Source: Candidatus Kryptoniota bacterium (GTDB taxonomy: Bacteria; Bacteroidota; Ignavibacteria; Kryptoniales; JAKASW01). Taken from it: a DNA stretch of 64,000 nt. Each line of letters opens with the position of its first letter. Positions within the stretch are counted from its first letter, which is position 1. Location of the stretch: positions 1 to 64,000 of the forward strand of contig DATCTN010000018.1 of NCBI GenBank assembly GCA_036567965.1, written 5' to 3'. The notes beneath the pieces are model-generated. The model ran no database searches. It saw nothing but the letters and a program-made list of their open reading frames with translations, and had not been told where the DNA came from. A program made the translations under genes and the position numbers. Below, one piece after another: positions 34,613-43,385 of this stretch.

Positions 34613-36181
34613 ATGAAGAAAATCTTTCTCCCTCTATTCGTAATCCTGGTCTTCGCTGGAATAATCGTGACGGCGCTTCACAAGAACAGTACCGATGTGC
34701 CGCCTTTGACTGTCTTGAAGGATAGGTACAGTCTTAAGGTTTCGCCGTCTGTCGACCATTCGTTGTACCAGGAACTAAGAAAAAAATTTCGCCGCCCTCA
34801 GGAAGTCACGGCGGCGTGCATCAAATGTCATAACGGTCGCGCGGATGAAGTGATGCGATCCACGCACTGGAATTGGGAGCGCATCGAGTATATCGAAGGC
34901 AAAGGTATACGTGCGCTCGGCAAAAAAAATGTCCTGAATAATTTCTGCATCGGAATATCGGGGAATCAGCAAAGCTGCGACAGATGCCACATCGGCTACG
35001 GTTACGCGGACAACACATTCAACTTCAAGGATTCTCTTAACGTGGATTGCCTTGCATGCCACGACAACAGTGGGACATACTCGAAGGGAATCAGCGCGGC
35101 AGGTATGCCGGACACCTCCGTAAATCTGACTTACGTCGCGGAACACGTGGGAAAACCGACGCGGACAAATTGCGGTACTTGCCATTTCTTCGGCGGCGGC
35201 GGAAACAATGTGAAGCATGGTGATCTGGAAGAAAGTATGTTCGATCCGGATCGCGACGTCGACGTTCATATGGCAACGGACGGCGTCGACATGCAATGCG
35301 TCGATTGTCATACCGCCCAAAAGCATCAGATGCTCGGCAAAATGTACTCGGTCTCTTCGATGAACAGAAACAGGGTGCAGTGCGAAACCTGTCATACATC
35401 GATGCCTCACACCGACGATGTATTGAACGAGCACACTCTAAAAGTCGCGTGCCAGACGTGTCACATCCCAGTGTTCGCAAAGGTCAATCCTACGAAGCTT
35501 TACTGGGACTGGTCGACGGCAGGCAAGCTCGAAAACGGTCAACCGTTCGAATTGAAAGATTCTTCCGGCACAGACATCTATATGTCGATCAAAGGCTCGT
35601 TCAAATGGGGAAAGATGGTAAAGCCCGACTACGTATGGTTCAACGGAACGGCATCGCATTATCTTCTCGGCGACACTTTCGACCCTTCGAAACCGGTGGA
35701 GATAAACAAGCTTTACGGAAGTTATGATGATCCTGATTCGAAGATTTATCCCGTAAAGATTCACAGGTCAAATCAGATTTATGATACGGGATTCGATTAC
35801 CTCATTCAACCGAAGACCTTCTCCGCAAAGAAGGGTGACGGCGGATACTGGGGCGATTTCAACTGGCAGCGCGCCGCGGAGGAAGGGATGAAGCAGGTCA
35901 ATCTTCCGTACAGCGGTCGCTATGGTTTTGTCCAGACTGAAATGTACTGGCCTGTGAACCACATGGTTTCCCCGAAAGAGCAGGCGGTACAATGCTCCGA
36001 GTGCCATACGCGTGACAATGGGAGACTCGCTAACCTCAGCGGCTTCTACATCCCCGGCAGGGATTACAATCCTTGGGTTGAAGGACTTGGCGGCGGCCTC
36101 CTTGTTCTCACTCTCGCGGGAGTCTTTATCCATGGCGCGGGCAGAATAGTCGCGAGCCGCAAACGGAAAGGAGCAAAGTGA
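34613..36181 (+). CDS. Octahaem c-type cytochrome, tetrathionate reductase family
   Basis: This 522-residue protein has eight CXXCH sites with first cysteines at 69, 122, 146, 187, 229, 257, 280 and 461. An N-terminal export signal/anchor (residues 5-22) is present, and a C-terminal membrane segment lies at about 491-510. The region NVLNNFCIGISGNQ...CDRCHIGYGY...VDCLACHD matches the octahaem OTR family of Shewanella, whose in vitro activities include tetrathionate, nitrite and hydroxylamine reduction. The physiological substrate is unproven. The sulfur-handling YeeE/rhodanese neighbours favour a sulfur oxyanion. The membrane tail plus the adjacent cytochrome b suggests quinol-linked electron supply on the periplasmic side. 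Confidence 0.85.
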   Translation: MKKIFLPLFVILVFAGIIVTALHKNSTDVPPLTVLKDRYSLKVSPSVDHSLYQELRKKFRRPQEVTAACIKCHNGRADEVMRSTHWNWERIEYIEGKGIRALGKKNVLNNFCIGISGNQQSCDRCHIGYGYADNTFNFKDSLNVDCLACHDNSGTYSKGISAAGMPDTSVNLTYVAEHVGKPTRTNCGTCHFFGGGGNNVKHGDLEESMFDPDRDVDVHMATDGVDMQCVDCHTAQKHQMLGKMYSVSSMNRNRVQCETCHTSMPHTDDVLNEHTLKVACQTCHIPVFAKVNPTKLYWDWSTAGKLENGQPFELKDSSGTDIYMSIKGSFKWGKMVKPDYVWFNGTASHYLLGDTFDPSKPVEINKLYGSYDDPDSKIYPVKIHRSNQIYDTGFDYLIQPKTFSAKKGDGGYWGDFNWQRAAEEGMKQVNLPYSGRYGFVQTEMYWPVNHMVSPKEQAVQCSECHTRDNGRLANLSGFYIPGRDYNPWVEGLGGGLLVLTLAGVFIHGAGRIVASRKRKGAK

Positions 36182-36182
36182 A

Positions 36183-36851
36183 ATGAAGAGAGAAATCATT
36201 TATAAGAAGTTCGAGCGGTTCTGGCATTGGACTCAGGCGGCGCTGATAATTTTTCTCGGAGTTACCGGATTTGAAATACACGGATCGATACATTTCTTCG
36301 GCTACGACCAGGCTGTCAGGTATCACGACGTAGCGGCCTGGAGTCTGGTAATCCTGATCGCGTTCGCGATCTTCTGGCACTTCACCACGGGAGAATGGAG
36401 ACAATATCTTCCAACATGGAAGAACATGAGGGCACAGGCGGAGTACTACATTTTCGGAATCTTCCGGAACGCGCCTCATCCGACGAAAAAAACGGTCCTT
36501 AGCAAACTCAATCCCCTGCAGAAACTCATCTACGCCGGATTGAAGGTCCTGGTAATCCCCGTTATGGTTCTCACGGGATTGCTTTATATGTTCTACCGTT
36601 ATCCTCAAAAGTATGAAGTTCTGAGCCTGAACATCAGTGGGCTTCGGACAATCGCTATCCTTCACACAATCGGCGCGTTCCTGCTCGTCGCATTCTTCAT
36701 TGCTCACCTGTACCTGATCACTACCGGTCAGACTGTAACGTCGAACCTCAAAGCAATGATCACCGGTTATGAGGATATCCCTGCAGCGGACGAGCAGGAA
36801 ACGCATTCTGCAAAATCGATGGCTTCAAATGTTGGCGAGGTGACAAGATGA
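36183..36851 (+). CDS. Membrane cytochrome b (b561/thiosulfate-reductase type)
   Basis: This 222-residue inner-membrane protein has four main hydrophobic segments. Histidines suitable as haem b ligands occur in KKFERFWHWTQ, VRYHDVAAWS, FWHFTTGEW, ILHTIGAFL and FIAHLYLIT. The pattern fits the prokaryotic cytochrome b561/hydrogenase-type b subunit family (PF01292). Starting one base after the octahaem stop and overlapping the next gene by ATGA, it should be the quinol-oxidising partner of the octahaem cytochrome. Confidence 0.85.
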   Translation: MKREIIYKKFERFWHWTQAALIIFLGVTGFEIHGSIHFFGYDQAVRYHDVAAWSLVILIAFAIFWHFTTGEWRQYLPTWKNMRAQAEYYIFGIFRNAPHPTKKTVLSKLNPLQKLIYAGLKVLVIPVMVLTGLLYMFYRYPQKYEVLSLNISGLRTIAILHTIGAFLLVAFFIAHLYLITTGQTVTSNLKAMITGYEDIPAADEQETHSAKSMASNVGEVTR

Positions 36852-37369
36852 ACACAAAATATATGAATCCGTATTTGGCCGGTTTCTTTCTCGGCCTCGT
36901 GCTTCTTGCGACAATTTTCGTAACGGGACGCGGACTGGGTGCAAGTGGGGCGATCAAAGATATAGTCGTCGCTGCATCAGATGCCGTGGCTCCACACCAT
37001 ACGGAGTCAAATTCTTTTTTCGGTACTTACGTCGGACCGGGCAAAGACAATCCATTAAAGTCGTGGCTCGTGTTTGAAGTGGTCGGAGTTGTAATCGGAG
37101 GCTTCATTTCAGGGCTAATTTCCAACAGGCTGAAATTCGTAACCGAATCCGGTCCGAAAGTCAGAGCCGGTATCAGATGGGTGTTTGCGGCGATCGGTGG
37201 CGCGTTGTTCGGCTTCGGCGCCCAGTTCGCACGAGGATGCACCAGTGGAGCCGCATTGAGCGGAATGGCAGTACTCTCAACGGCGGGATTCGTAACCATG
37301 ATGGCAATATTCGGGACGGGATACGCGGTTGCGTACCTCGGACGAAAATTGTGGATACAGAAAGGATAA
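36848..37369 (+). CDS. YeeE/YedE-family sulfur transporter half (first)
   Basis: This 173-residue membrane protein shows the YeeE/YedE signature GFGAQFARGCTSGAALSGMAVLS with its conserved cysteine, plus about four hydrophobic segments. YeeE/TsuA proteins carry thiosulfate across the inner membrane using conserved cysteines. TsuA is a single chain with two repeats; here each repeat is on a separate polypeptide. It overlaps the cytochrome b gene and is followed nine bases later by the second half. Confidence 0.85.
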   Translation: MNTKYMNPYLAGFFLGLVLLATIFVTGRGLGASGAIKDIVVAASDAVAPHHTESNSFFGTYVGPGKDNPLKSWLVFEVVGVVIGGFISGLISNRLKFVTESGPKVRAGIRWVFAAIGGALFGFGAQFARGCTSGAALSGMAVLSTAGFVTMMAIFGTGYAVAYLGRKLWIQKG

Positions 37370-37378
37370 GGTGAAACT

Positions 37379-38572
37379 ATGGGACCATTTGTGCCTGACC
37401 TGATTTCAGATCAGTTGAACCTCGTAGTCGCGCTCATTCTCGGATTAGCATTCGGCTTTGTCCTCGAACAGGCCGGATTTTCTTCGTCGCGCCGGCTCGC
37501 AGGCGTATTCTACGGGTACGACTTTACCGTGCTGCGTGTGTTTTTCACCGCTGCGGTAACCGCGATGAGCGGCGTTTTATTGTTGGGTTACTTCGGTTTG
37601 TTGGACACGGATGCGATCTATGTAAATCCAACCTGGCTCCTCCCCGCCATCGTCGGCGGCGCGATCATGGGCGTCGGATTCATACTCGGCGGCTATTGCC
37701 CGGGTACGAGCGTTTGCGCGGCAGCAATCGGGAAGATCGATGGGATGTTCTTCGTAGGCGGAGGACTCATCGGCGTGTTTGCGTTCGGCGAACTATTCCC
37801 GCTTTACAGTAACTTCTTCGGCTCCACATCGATGGGACCGGTAAAGGTGTTCGATTCACTTGGCATATCTCAGGGGCTTTTTGCTCTCATCCTTATCGTT
37901 GTCGCAGTGGGGGCATTCACGGTAACCACTCTGATTGAAAGACGCGTCGACAAGAAATCTGCGCCGTCTCTTCAATTCAAACCAGTGAATCATTTCGCGG
38001 CCGGCATCGTCGTGATTGCACTCGGGATCCTCTTCCTCTCTCTCCCCGATCGAAAGGTGCACCTTGTAGATAAAGTGTCTGCGCCGGCTTATGTCGCAGG
38101 TCATTCAGTAAATGAAATGGAAGTCGACGAACTCGCTTTTCGCATTGTGGACCTTGAACCGAACATCAGGGTCATCGACGTCCGTTCTCCCGGCGAGTAC
38201 ACAAAGATATCACTGCCGGGTTCAAACAACATCCAGCTCAACGACCTCTTCAGCAAGGACTGGGCTGCAAGTTTTTCGCAGCGGCACGTGAAGAAAGTAA
38301 TCGTCGGCGAAAACGACTCTCAGGAGCGAACCGCATACTTCCTCCTCGGTGAGCTCGGCTACGAAAATCTGGCTGTACTGAAGGGCGGATTTGACGCGTT
38401 TGACAAGATTATTTTGAATCCGTCGGGCTTCGTGCCGACTGGAACGAGATGGGACGCGGATGTCATTCACTTCCGGCAGAATGCCCGGGCAGAAATCCTG
38501 AAGATGATCGAGAGCAATAAGAACAAAGCGCCCAAAGAAATCAAGAAGAGGAAGATTCAGGGCGGCTGTTGA
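37379..38572 (+). CDS. YeeE/YedE half fused to a cysteine-less rhodanese-like domain
   Basis: Residues 1-190 are the second YeeE/YedE repeat (QAGFSSSRRLAGVFYG, GGYCPGTSVCAAAIGKIDG). After a further membrane segment near 205-222 comes a rhodanese fold at about 245-350 (IRVIDVRSPGEY to LAVLKGGFDAF). The position of the catalytic cysteine loop reads VIVGENDSQERTAY, with no cysteine, so sulfurtransferase activity is unlikely. The protein ends in KIQGGC, leaving a lone C-terminal cysteine. An AAGGTGA site precedes ATG 37379. Probable role: thiosulfate or sulfide-type sulfur import or routing for the octahaem system. Confidence 0.82.
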   Translation: MGPFVPDLISDQLNLVVALILGLAFGFVLEQAGFSSSRRLAGVFYGYDFTVLRVFFTAAVTAMSGVLLLGYFGLLDTDAIYVNPTWLLPAIVGGAIMGVGFILGGYCPGTSVCAAAIGKIDGMFFVGGGLIGVFAFGELFPLYSNFFGSTSMGPVKVFDSLGISQGLFALILIVVAVGAFTVTTLIERRVDKKSAPSLQFKPVNHFAAGIVVIALGILFLSLPDRKVHLVDKVSAPAYVAGHSVNEMEVDELAFRIVDLEPNIRVIDVRSPGEYTKISLPGSNNIQLNDLFSKDWAASFSQRHVKKVIVGENDSQERTAYFLLGELGYENLAVLKGGFDAFDKIILNPSGFVPTGTRWDADVIHFRQNARAEILKMIESNKNKAPKEIKKRKIQGGC

Positions 38573-38579
38573 ATTTTAC

Positions 38580-38609
38580 GGGGCGGATGACGCCCGCCCC
38601 TTTCTTTTT
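38580..38609 (+). terminator. Intrinsic terminator of the octahaem operon
   Basis: GGGGCGG (38580-38586) pairs with CCGCCCC (38594-38600), and TTTCTTTTT follows. It lies eight bases after the rhodanese-fusion stop and touches the end of the convergent transporter gene. Confidence 0.9.
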
Positions 38610-39198
38610 ACTTTTTGATTACACCCAGCGGAAGTGATGTCTTGCCGTAGATTTCATTGATCACCTGCGCAATCCCGGTGTAGATTGCCGAAGCTCCGCA
38701 AATTATCCCTTCATAACCGGCAAACGTGCCGATCGATTGACTACCCATTCCTTCAGCGGCCGCGAGCAGGAAGAAGAGAATCGTCAGCGTGGCGAACACA
38801 AATTGCAGCGCACGCGATAGCCTGAGCGTCCCAAAGAACATAAGCAGAGTGAATATTCCCCACATCGCCAGATAAAACGTCATTCCACCACCGGACGTCG
38901 CGCCGATCCAGCCGGTCTTCGGAAGCACTATGAGAGTCACCAATGTCAGCCAGAAAAACCCGTATGAAGAGAACGCCACAAAGCCGAACGTGTTGTTCTT
39001 CTTCCATTCCATGATCCCGGCGACGACCTGCGCAAGTCCTCCGTAAAAAATCCCCATCGCAAGTATCATTGAATTCATCTCGAAGAAGCCGGCATTGTGC
39101 AAATTGAGAAGCACTGTTGTCATGCCGAACGCAAGCAGCCCAAGAGGCGCCGGGTTTCCAGATGCGTCCTTTATTTCAATATGAGTTGTCTCGCTCAT
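38608..39198 (-). CDS. GPR1/FUN34/YaaH-family acetate transporter
   Basis: This 196-residue inner-membrane protein has six hydrophobic segments. It shows the family signature [25 protein letters not shown] at the N terminus and [20 protein letters not shown] after it. Known relatives (SatP) take up acetate or succinate with protons. ATG 39198 has a GGGAGAAAAG site; the in-frame TTG at 39210 is rejected. It converges on the octahaem operon. Acetate uptake would supply substrate for the oxidoreductases at 47-54 kb. Confidence 0.9.
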   Translation of the reverse strand: MSETTHIEIKDASGNPAPLGLLAFGMTTVLLNLHNAGFFEMNSMILAMGIFYGGLAQVVAGIMEWKKNNTFGFVAFSSYGFFWLTLVTLIVLPKTGWIGATSGGGMTFYLAMWGIFTLLMFFGTLRLSRALQFVFATLTILFFLLAAAEGMGSQSIGTFAGYEGIICGASAIYTGIAQVINEIYGKTSLPLGVIKK

Positions 39199-39853
39199 CT
39201 TTTCTCCCAATTGTTTTAGTTAGTGGTTGATATGCGTGTCAAGCACAAGTACATCCAGGACATCTTTTTGAGTGCACGAATGGAACAGAAGTGCCATTCC
39301 GTTTCAATCTATTGTGGGCCGCTATTTTTTCTTCTCATGAGCTCTGGAAAATTAGATGTCCGTAATTTGTGCGTCCTCGACGTCAGTATAACCGGCACGG
39401 AATATCTCTGCAACTGTTATTTCGAGAGTGTCGCAGCTGATTCTTATTGGCAATTGCAAAAAACCAATATTTTCGCGCGCAATTCAGAATCGTCATTTAT
39501 CTTCTCGACATAGGCTCTCGCAAGATTCTCCGATCGATTCCGGAACCAAGGCATGGCTTACCCCCGATTAGACATAAGATTGCGCATGCAGGTCATCCAC
39601 TTCGCATTTGATCAATGTCCGGAACTCGGCACTCTCAATCTTGTCTTGAGAATTTTTGTAATAATCTGATTATATTATTCCATCGTCAGGCAGGGACTCT
39701 TAGATTAAGATTAAGTATTAGGACGCCAAAGATGTAGCGGATTGTATTTCCCGAAGAGGGATTCTTCCTGATAGTATGACAAATGAATATAGAAAGTGTG
39801 GACACGAGGGGGCGTCCACGCAATCGATCCTCTCATCAAAAGCCGGAGAAAAG
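39199..39853. other. Long divergent intergenic region
   Basis: This 655-bp gap separates divergent genes. A 96-codon plus frame at 39223-39513 has no start signal, no family match and improbable composition, so I do not call it. On the minus strand a TTGACA (39242-39237) and a TGGCAC-N5-TTCC element (39296-39282) lie ahead of the transporter. GTGGAC/GTCCAC (39798-39819) forms a small hairpin before the next gene. No RNA gene is recognised. Confidence 0.4.
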
Positions 39854-41857
39854 ATGAAGACCATTTTACTTCTGGCGGCAGCGATCCTAATGCCGGTGAT
39901 ATCCATTTCCTGTTCCTCAAGTTCATTTGTAGACTTGGAATCACTCAAGACCGAACTAGGCGTAAAGGATTTCCCGGAGCAGAAGGATTATCCCGATGCG
40001 GATGCGCTCGTTCTCTCCGAAGTCCACAACGTCCTGGTGTACATCGACAACGACTACAAGGTCAGGACAGTTGAGTCGGTGACCAGGGTTGTCAAGCTCT
40101 TTAGAAATATCGAGGACAACGCCTCCGTGGAAATATGGAGCGGTCCCAATGACAAACTGACCAATCTCTCCGCCAGGACGATTAAACCTGATGGGTCAAT
40201 TATCGAGGTGAAAGATGAGGATTTTCATACAATCACCGGAAACGGCAGCGATTATGTTTTCTACTCAGACCGGAAGAAGACAAGGTTTACCTTTCCGGGA
40301 ATAGAAAAGAACTGCATAGTCGAATATCACTACGATATGAGGGAAGCTTACCCGTTCATTCAGGACCAGTGGGATATTCAGGAGGAAGATCTACCGAAGT
40401 TAAGGGCTGATTATACTCTTACGGTGCCCGTCTTGTTGATGGCACCTGAATCGCAAGGCGGTGCCGGATGGTCATGGCGCTACATGGTGTACAACTGCGA
40501 CCTCGGAAAGCCAGTTGTCAAACAGCAGCAATTTGCGTCGGAGTCGGCTTCAATAGACCGTAACGTCACGTTTGATTGGGTTCAAACGAACATCCCCGCT
40601 TTCAAACCTGACCCGAGGATGCCGTCCTATGATAAGTACGTCCGCTACGTGAGGTTTGCACCCTCTGATTGGAAAACGTGGAACGACATTTCAGATTGGT
40701 ATTACAAGCAGTTCTTCCAGCCCCATTTGATAATGACCGACGAAATCTCAGCGAAGGCAAAGGAGATTACCAGCGGGTCTACTGACGAACTTGACAAAAT
40801 CGAGAAGACTTATGAGTTCGTGCAGAAACTCACATACATCGCGATTGAAATCGGGAAAGGCGGTTACGCCCCTTCCGAACCACAGAAAGTTTTGGAAAGA
40901 AAGTATGGCGACTGTAAAGATAAATCCATCCTTCTTCTGAGTCTCTTGAAAAGTTTGGGCATAAAGGCAAAGCCAGTCCTGGTCTTGACGAGTGATGAAG
41001 GAGTTGTCCACGCTGACTTCCCATCGTGGGAATTCAACCACATGATCGTAAAAGTTTTCACACAATCGGGCAAGAGCTATTGGCTTGATCCAACTGTGGA
41101 TCATTGTCCGGTAGGAGAAATCCCCTCAGGGGACGAAGGAGTCAACGCGCTTGTCATGAATGACGATGCGACTTCCACTATCGAGACCATTCCGTCAAGC
41201 AGGTACACCGACAATGTCGAAAACATAGACTTGAAAGTAAAAATAGCCGGAACGAACGAGACAGATTTCGATATTACAATGACATTCAAAGGACAGAGTA
41301 ATTTCGAAACGCGATCCTTCTTCTATGAAAAGACGCATGACGAAATGATAAAATTCTGCAAGTCACTCGTCGCGAACGAATACCTGAACGCGTCTGTAGA
41401 AGATTATTCCTTTTCAGACCTGGATTCACTCAACAACGATCTTGTTTTCAATTTCAAGCTCAAAGTGCCGAACGCTCTTGAGAAACAAGGTGACATGATT
41501 TTTCTCAACACCGATCCTTTTACACTTCGCGGGGACTGGTCCTGGCTTTCGCGGGATAAACGGACCTACGACATCGAGTTCAATTATCCCTATACTATTA
41601 ATAAGACGATTGAGATCGACATCCCGCGGAACCAGTATAAGATCATGAACATGCCAAAGTATGCTTACCTCACGAGCGACGGTCTCTACTACATGAAGAA
41701 TTATGAAGATGCCGGGGATGGGCATATCAAAATACTCGAGACGTTTTCGGTAAAATCACGGGACATCCCAGCGGGAAGCTACACGAAGATGAAGAGTCTT
41801 ATCGAGACGATGAGAACAAAAGCGAGCGAAAAAATAGTGCTGACTGCGAACCAGTAG
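39854..41857 (+). CDS. Lipoprotein with DUF3857 and transglutaminase-like domains
   Basis: This 667-residue protein starts with a signal and lipobox (ISISC). Residues of about 50-230 form a DUF3857 domain. Residues 270-430 form a transglutaminase-like fold with an intact triad: Cys354 in GDCKDKSILL, His396 in WEFNHMIVK and Asp412 in YWLDPTVD. A beta-rich C-terminal domain follows. DUF3857-transglutaminase proteins are common in Bacteroidota envelopes; substrates are unknown. ATG 39854 has GGAG upstream and begins a proper signal peptide, unlike the longer in-frame start at 39776. Confidence 0.85.
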   Translation: MKTILLLAAAILMPVISISCSSSSFVDLESLKTELGVKDFPEQKDYPDADALVLSEVHNVLVYIDNDYKVRTVESVTRVVKLFRNIEDNASVEIWSGPNDKLTNLSARTIKPDGSIIEVKDEDFHTITGNGSDYVFYSDRKKTRFTFPGIEKNCIVEYHYDMREAYPFIQDQWDIQEEDLPKLRADYTLTVPVLLMAPESQGGAGWSWRYMVYNCDLGKPVVKQQQFASESASIDRNVTFDWVQTNIPAFKPDPRMPSYDKYVRYVRFAPSDWKTWNDISDWYYKQFFQPHLIMTDEISAKAKEITSGSTDELDKIEKTYEFVQKLTYIAIEIGKGGYAPSEPQKVLERKYGDCKDKSILLLSLLKSLGIKAKPVLVLTSDEGVVHADFPSWEFNHMIVKVFTQSGKSYWLDPTVDHCPVGEIPSGDEGVNALVMNDDATSTIETIPSSRYTDNVENIDLKVKIAGTNETDFDITMTFKGQSNFETRSFFYEKTHDEMIKFCKSLVANEYLNASVEDYSFSDLDSLNNDLVFNFKLKVPNALEKQGDMIFLNTDPFTLRGDWSWLSRDKRTYDIEFNYPYTINKTIEIDIPRNQYKIMNMPKYAYLTSDGLYYMKNYEDAGDGHIKILETFSVKSRDIPAGSYTKMKSLIETMRTKASEKIVLTANQ

Positions 41858-41933
41858 GCGGCACACGATTTATCGGGATTACTGATGGGGACGTTTAACG
41901 GGACAACGCTGACACGAGTGGATGATGTGGCAG

Positions 41934-42587
41934 CTATAAGCCGGGGTGCGATCTAAGTATTTCCAGCGCTTCCATCACTTCGTTGCGTGGAAGCTTGCCT
42001 GATTCGAGTTCATCGTCCGTTTTCCTGGAGAGACGCTCGTAGATCAAGATCCCGTCCGAGACAAATCCGGGATCAGACTCAAGGATGTCGAATACGGTAT
42101 TTTCCAATCGGTCGTACTCCCCGACAAACTCGTAATATGCCGCGAGTCTTCGCTTCAATTCAATCGGCCGGTCATAACCCTTAATCCGCTCGACAAGCAA
42201 TTCCACTCCCTGCTTCCATTTCCCCTCTCCAAACTCTTTCGAGTCCGGCAATTCCTCAACAAGAAGTTCGAGCGATTTCAAATTAAGAAACACGCTATCC
42301 TCTTCTTCCCCTTGAGACTCCCGGATTTCCGCCTTCTCTTTCAGAAGCATGCCGGCCGCAAAAAGTTTCGATTGCCGGATAGTCGCATCGGAGCCGAGAA
42401 GAGATTTCACGTTTGCGAGCGGAATCTTTTCAAATACTTCCAGGTCGAGTCCGAGGAGCGAGCTGCCGGTTTTTTCAACTTCCACGAGCGCCTCTTCGTA
42501 GTTCTTGATTTCCTTGAGGAATAGGACGCGCGCCAGCGCCTTTGCCAGCAGGTTTGTCATTCTCATTATGTAATCGCGCGAGAGCAT
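41934..42587 (-). CDS. DUF6483-like helical protein
   Basis: This 217-residue, all-helical, acidic cytoplasmic protein starts LSRDYIMRMTNLLAKALARVLFLKEIKNYEEAL. That resembles DUF6483 proteins, which have a similar SRDYI-R-I-x-x-x-A-x-x-L-A N terminus and TPR-like helices. No enzyme motif is seen and no function is known. It is isolated, with 220 bp of apparently empty sequence upstream. Confidence 0.6.
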   Translation of the reverse strand: MLSRDYIMRMTNLLAKALARVLFLKEIKNYEEALVEVEKTGSSLLGLDLEVFEKIPLANVKSLLGSDATIRQSKLFAAGMLLKEKAEIRESQGEEEDSVFLNLKSLELLVEELPDSKEFGEGKWKQGVELLVERIKGYDRPIELKRRLAAYYEFVGEYDRLENTVFDILESDPGFVSDGILIYERLSRKTDDELESGKLPRNEVMEALEILRSHPGL

Positions 42588-42807
42588 GGTGATTCCGGTC
42601 GCAATGAGATTTCGGGCAGCCCTCTTCTTATCTGCTACAGAAATTATGACCGAAAATCCTTAGAAGCCAGATAATTGCCAGCGTCTCAGTCTCAAAGGTT
42701 CCTCTCATCCTGAATGAGCGACCTTTGCGGCTTGCCGCCGGCGGGCAGAATATTCAAATGGATTCAAGGAGCAATTCCTATCGGCGCCTCGAATTCCAAC
42801 ACACGCT

Positions 42808-43212
42808 TTAGTTGTTCTTAGCACCCTGATCGATCCAGTCTTTAATAGTCTGGACGTCGGCGGCAGAGAGTGCCGCCCTTTGGTATGGCATTCGGGCCCC
42901 GGCTATCGAGTTGCCGGACACTTTGAAATAGAGGAAGCTGCTGTCCGAGTGCGACGGGTTTACGCGATAGTAGGTGGAGATTTCGATACTCCGAACGTTC
43001 ACAATGTTCGAATAGGCCTTGCCGCTGGATAGATCCATTCCTTGTTGAGGTGATGAACCCGCATGACATCCGCTGACCGCGCAGTTCGCCGTGAAGATAG
43101 GCTGTACCTGGCTGGCAAAACTTATGTCGCCGCTTGGCGTCATGGGATTGCTTGAGGACTTTGAACATGCGGCAAATGCAACTGCAAATAGAATGAAACC
43201 TATCTTTCTCAT
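42808..43212 (-). CDS. Small cytochrome c-like lipoprotein with a CX4CH site
   Basis: This 134-residue lipoprotein (lipobox FAAC, Cys16) carries the haem-like site CAVSGCH (Cys44, Cys49, His50). The binding motif has four rather than two residues between the cysteines. The rest (VQPIF-x-x-NC, GMDLSSGKAYSNIVN, ARMPYQR..LSAADVQTIKDWIDQGAKNN) follows the planctomycete-type cytochrome c domain with its distal Met. ATG 43212 has GAGGGG upstream. A paralogue lies at 46634, on the other side of the glycosidase gene. Confidence 0.75.
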   Translation of the reverse strand: MRKIGFILFAVAFAACSKSSSNPMTPSGDISFASQVQPIFTANCAVSGCHAGSSPQQGMDLSSGKAYSNIVNVRSIEISTYYRVNPSHSDSSFLYFKVSGNSIAGARMPYQRAALSAADVQTIKDWIDQGAKNN

Positions 43213-43385
43213 TAAGATTCCCCTCGTTGATAAAATAATTGTTTGGTCCACTTCACTTGATTAAATGACAGACGAATTGTATTCGTTGAATGTTTCCTGC
43301 AGATCTTCACGAACAATCGGAGTCAATTCAACCTGTTTAACGAAGGTCAGTACAGCGTAGTTCCTATCCGTAAAAACCTTGTGCG

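Noticed and set aside
34775-35434. 219-codon minus-strand frame opposite the octahaem cytochrome
   Set aside because: The plus strand carries eight haem motifs in phase; the minus frame is a by-product of their codon pattern.
36126-36806. 226-codon minus-strand frame opposite the cytochrome b gene
   Set aside because: The plus-strand gene has overlapping operon junctions and membrane segments; the antisense frame has no signal or motif.
39223-39513. 96-codon open frame in the long gap before the DUF3857 gene
   Set aside because: It has a GTG start without a ribosome site, cysteine-rich improbable composition and no family resemblance; it also overlaps likely promoter elements.
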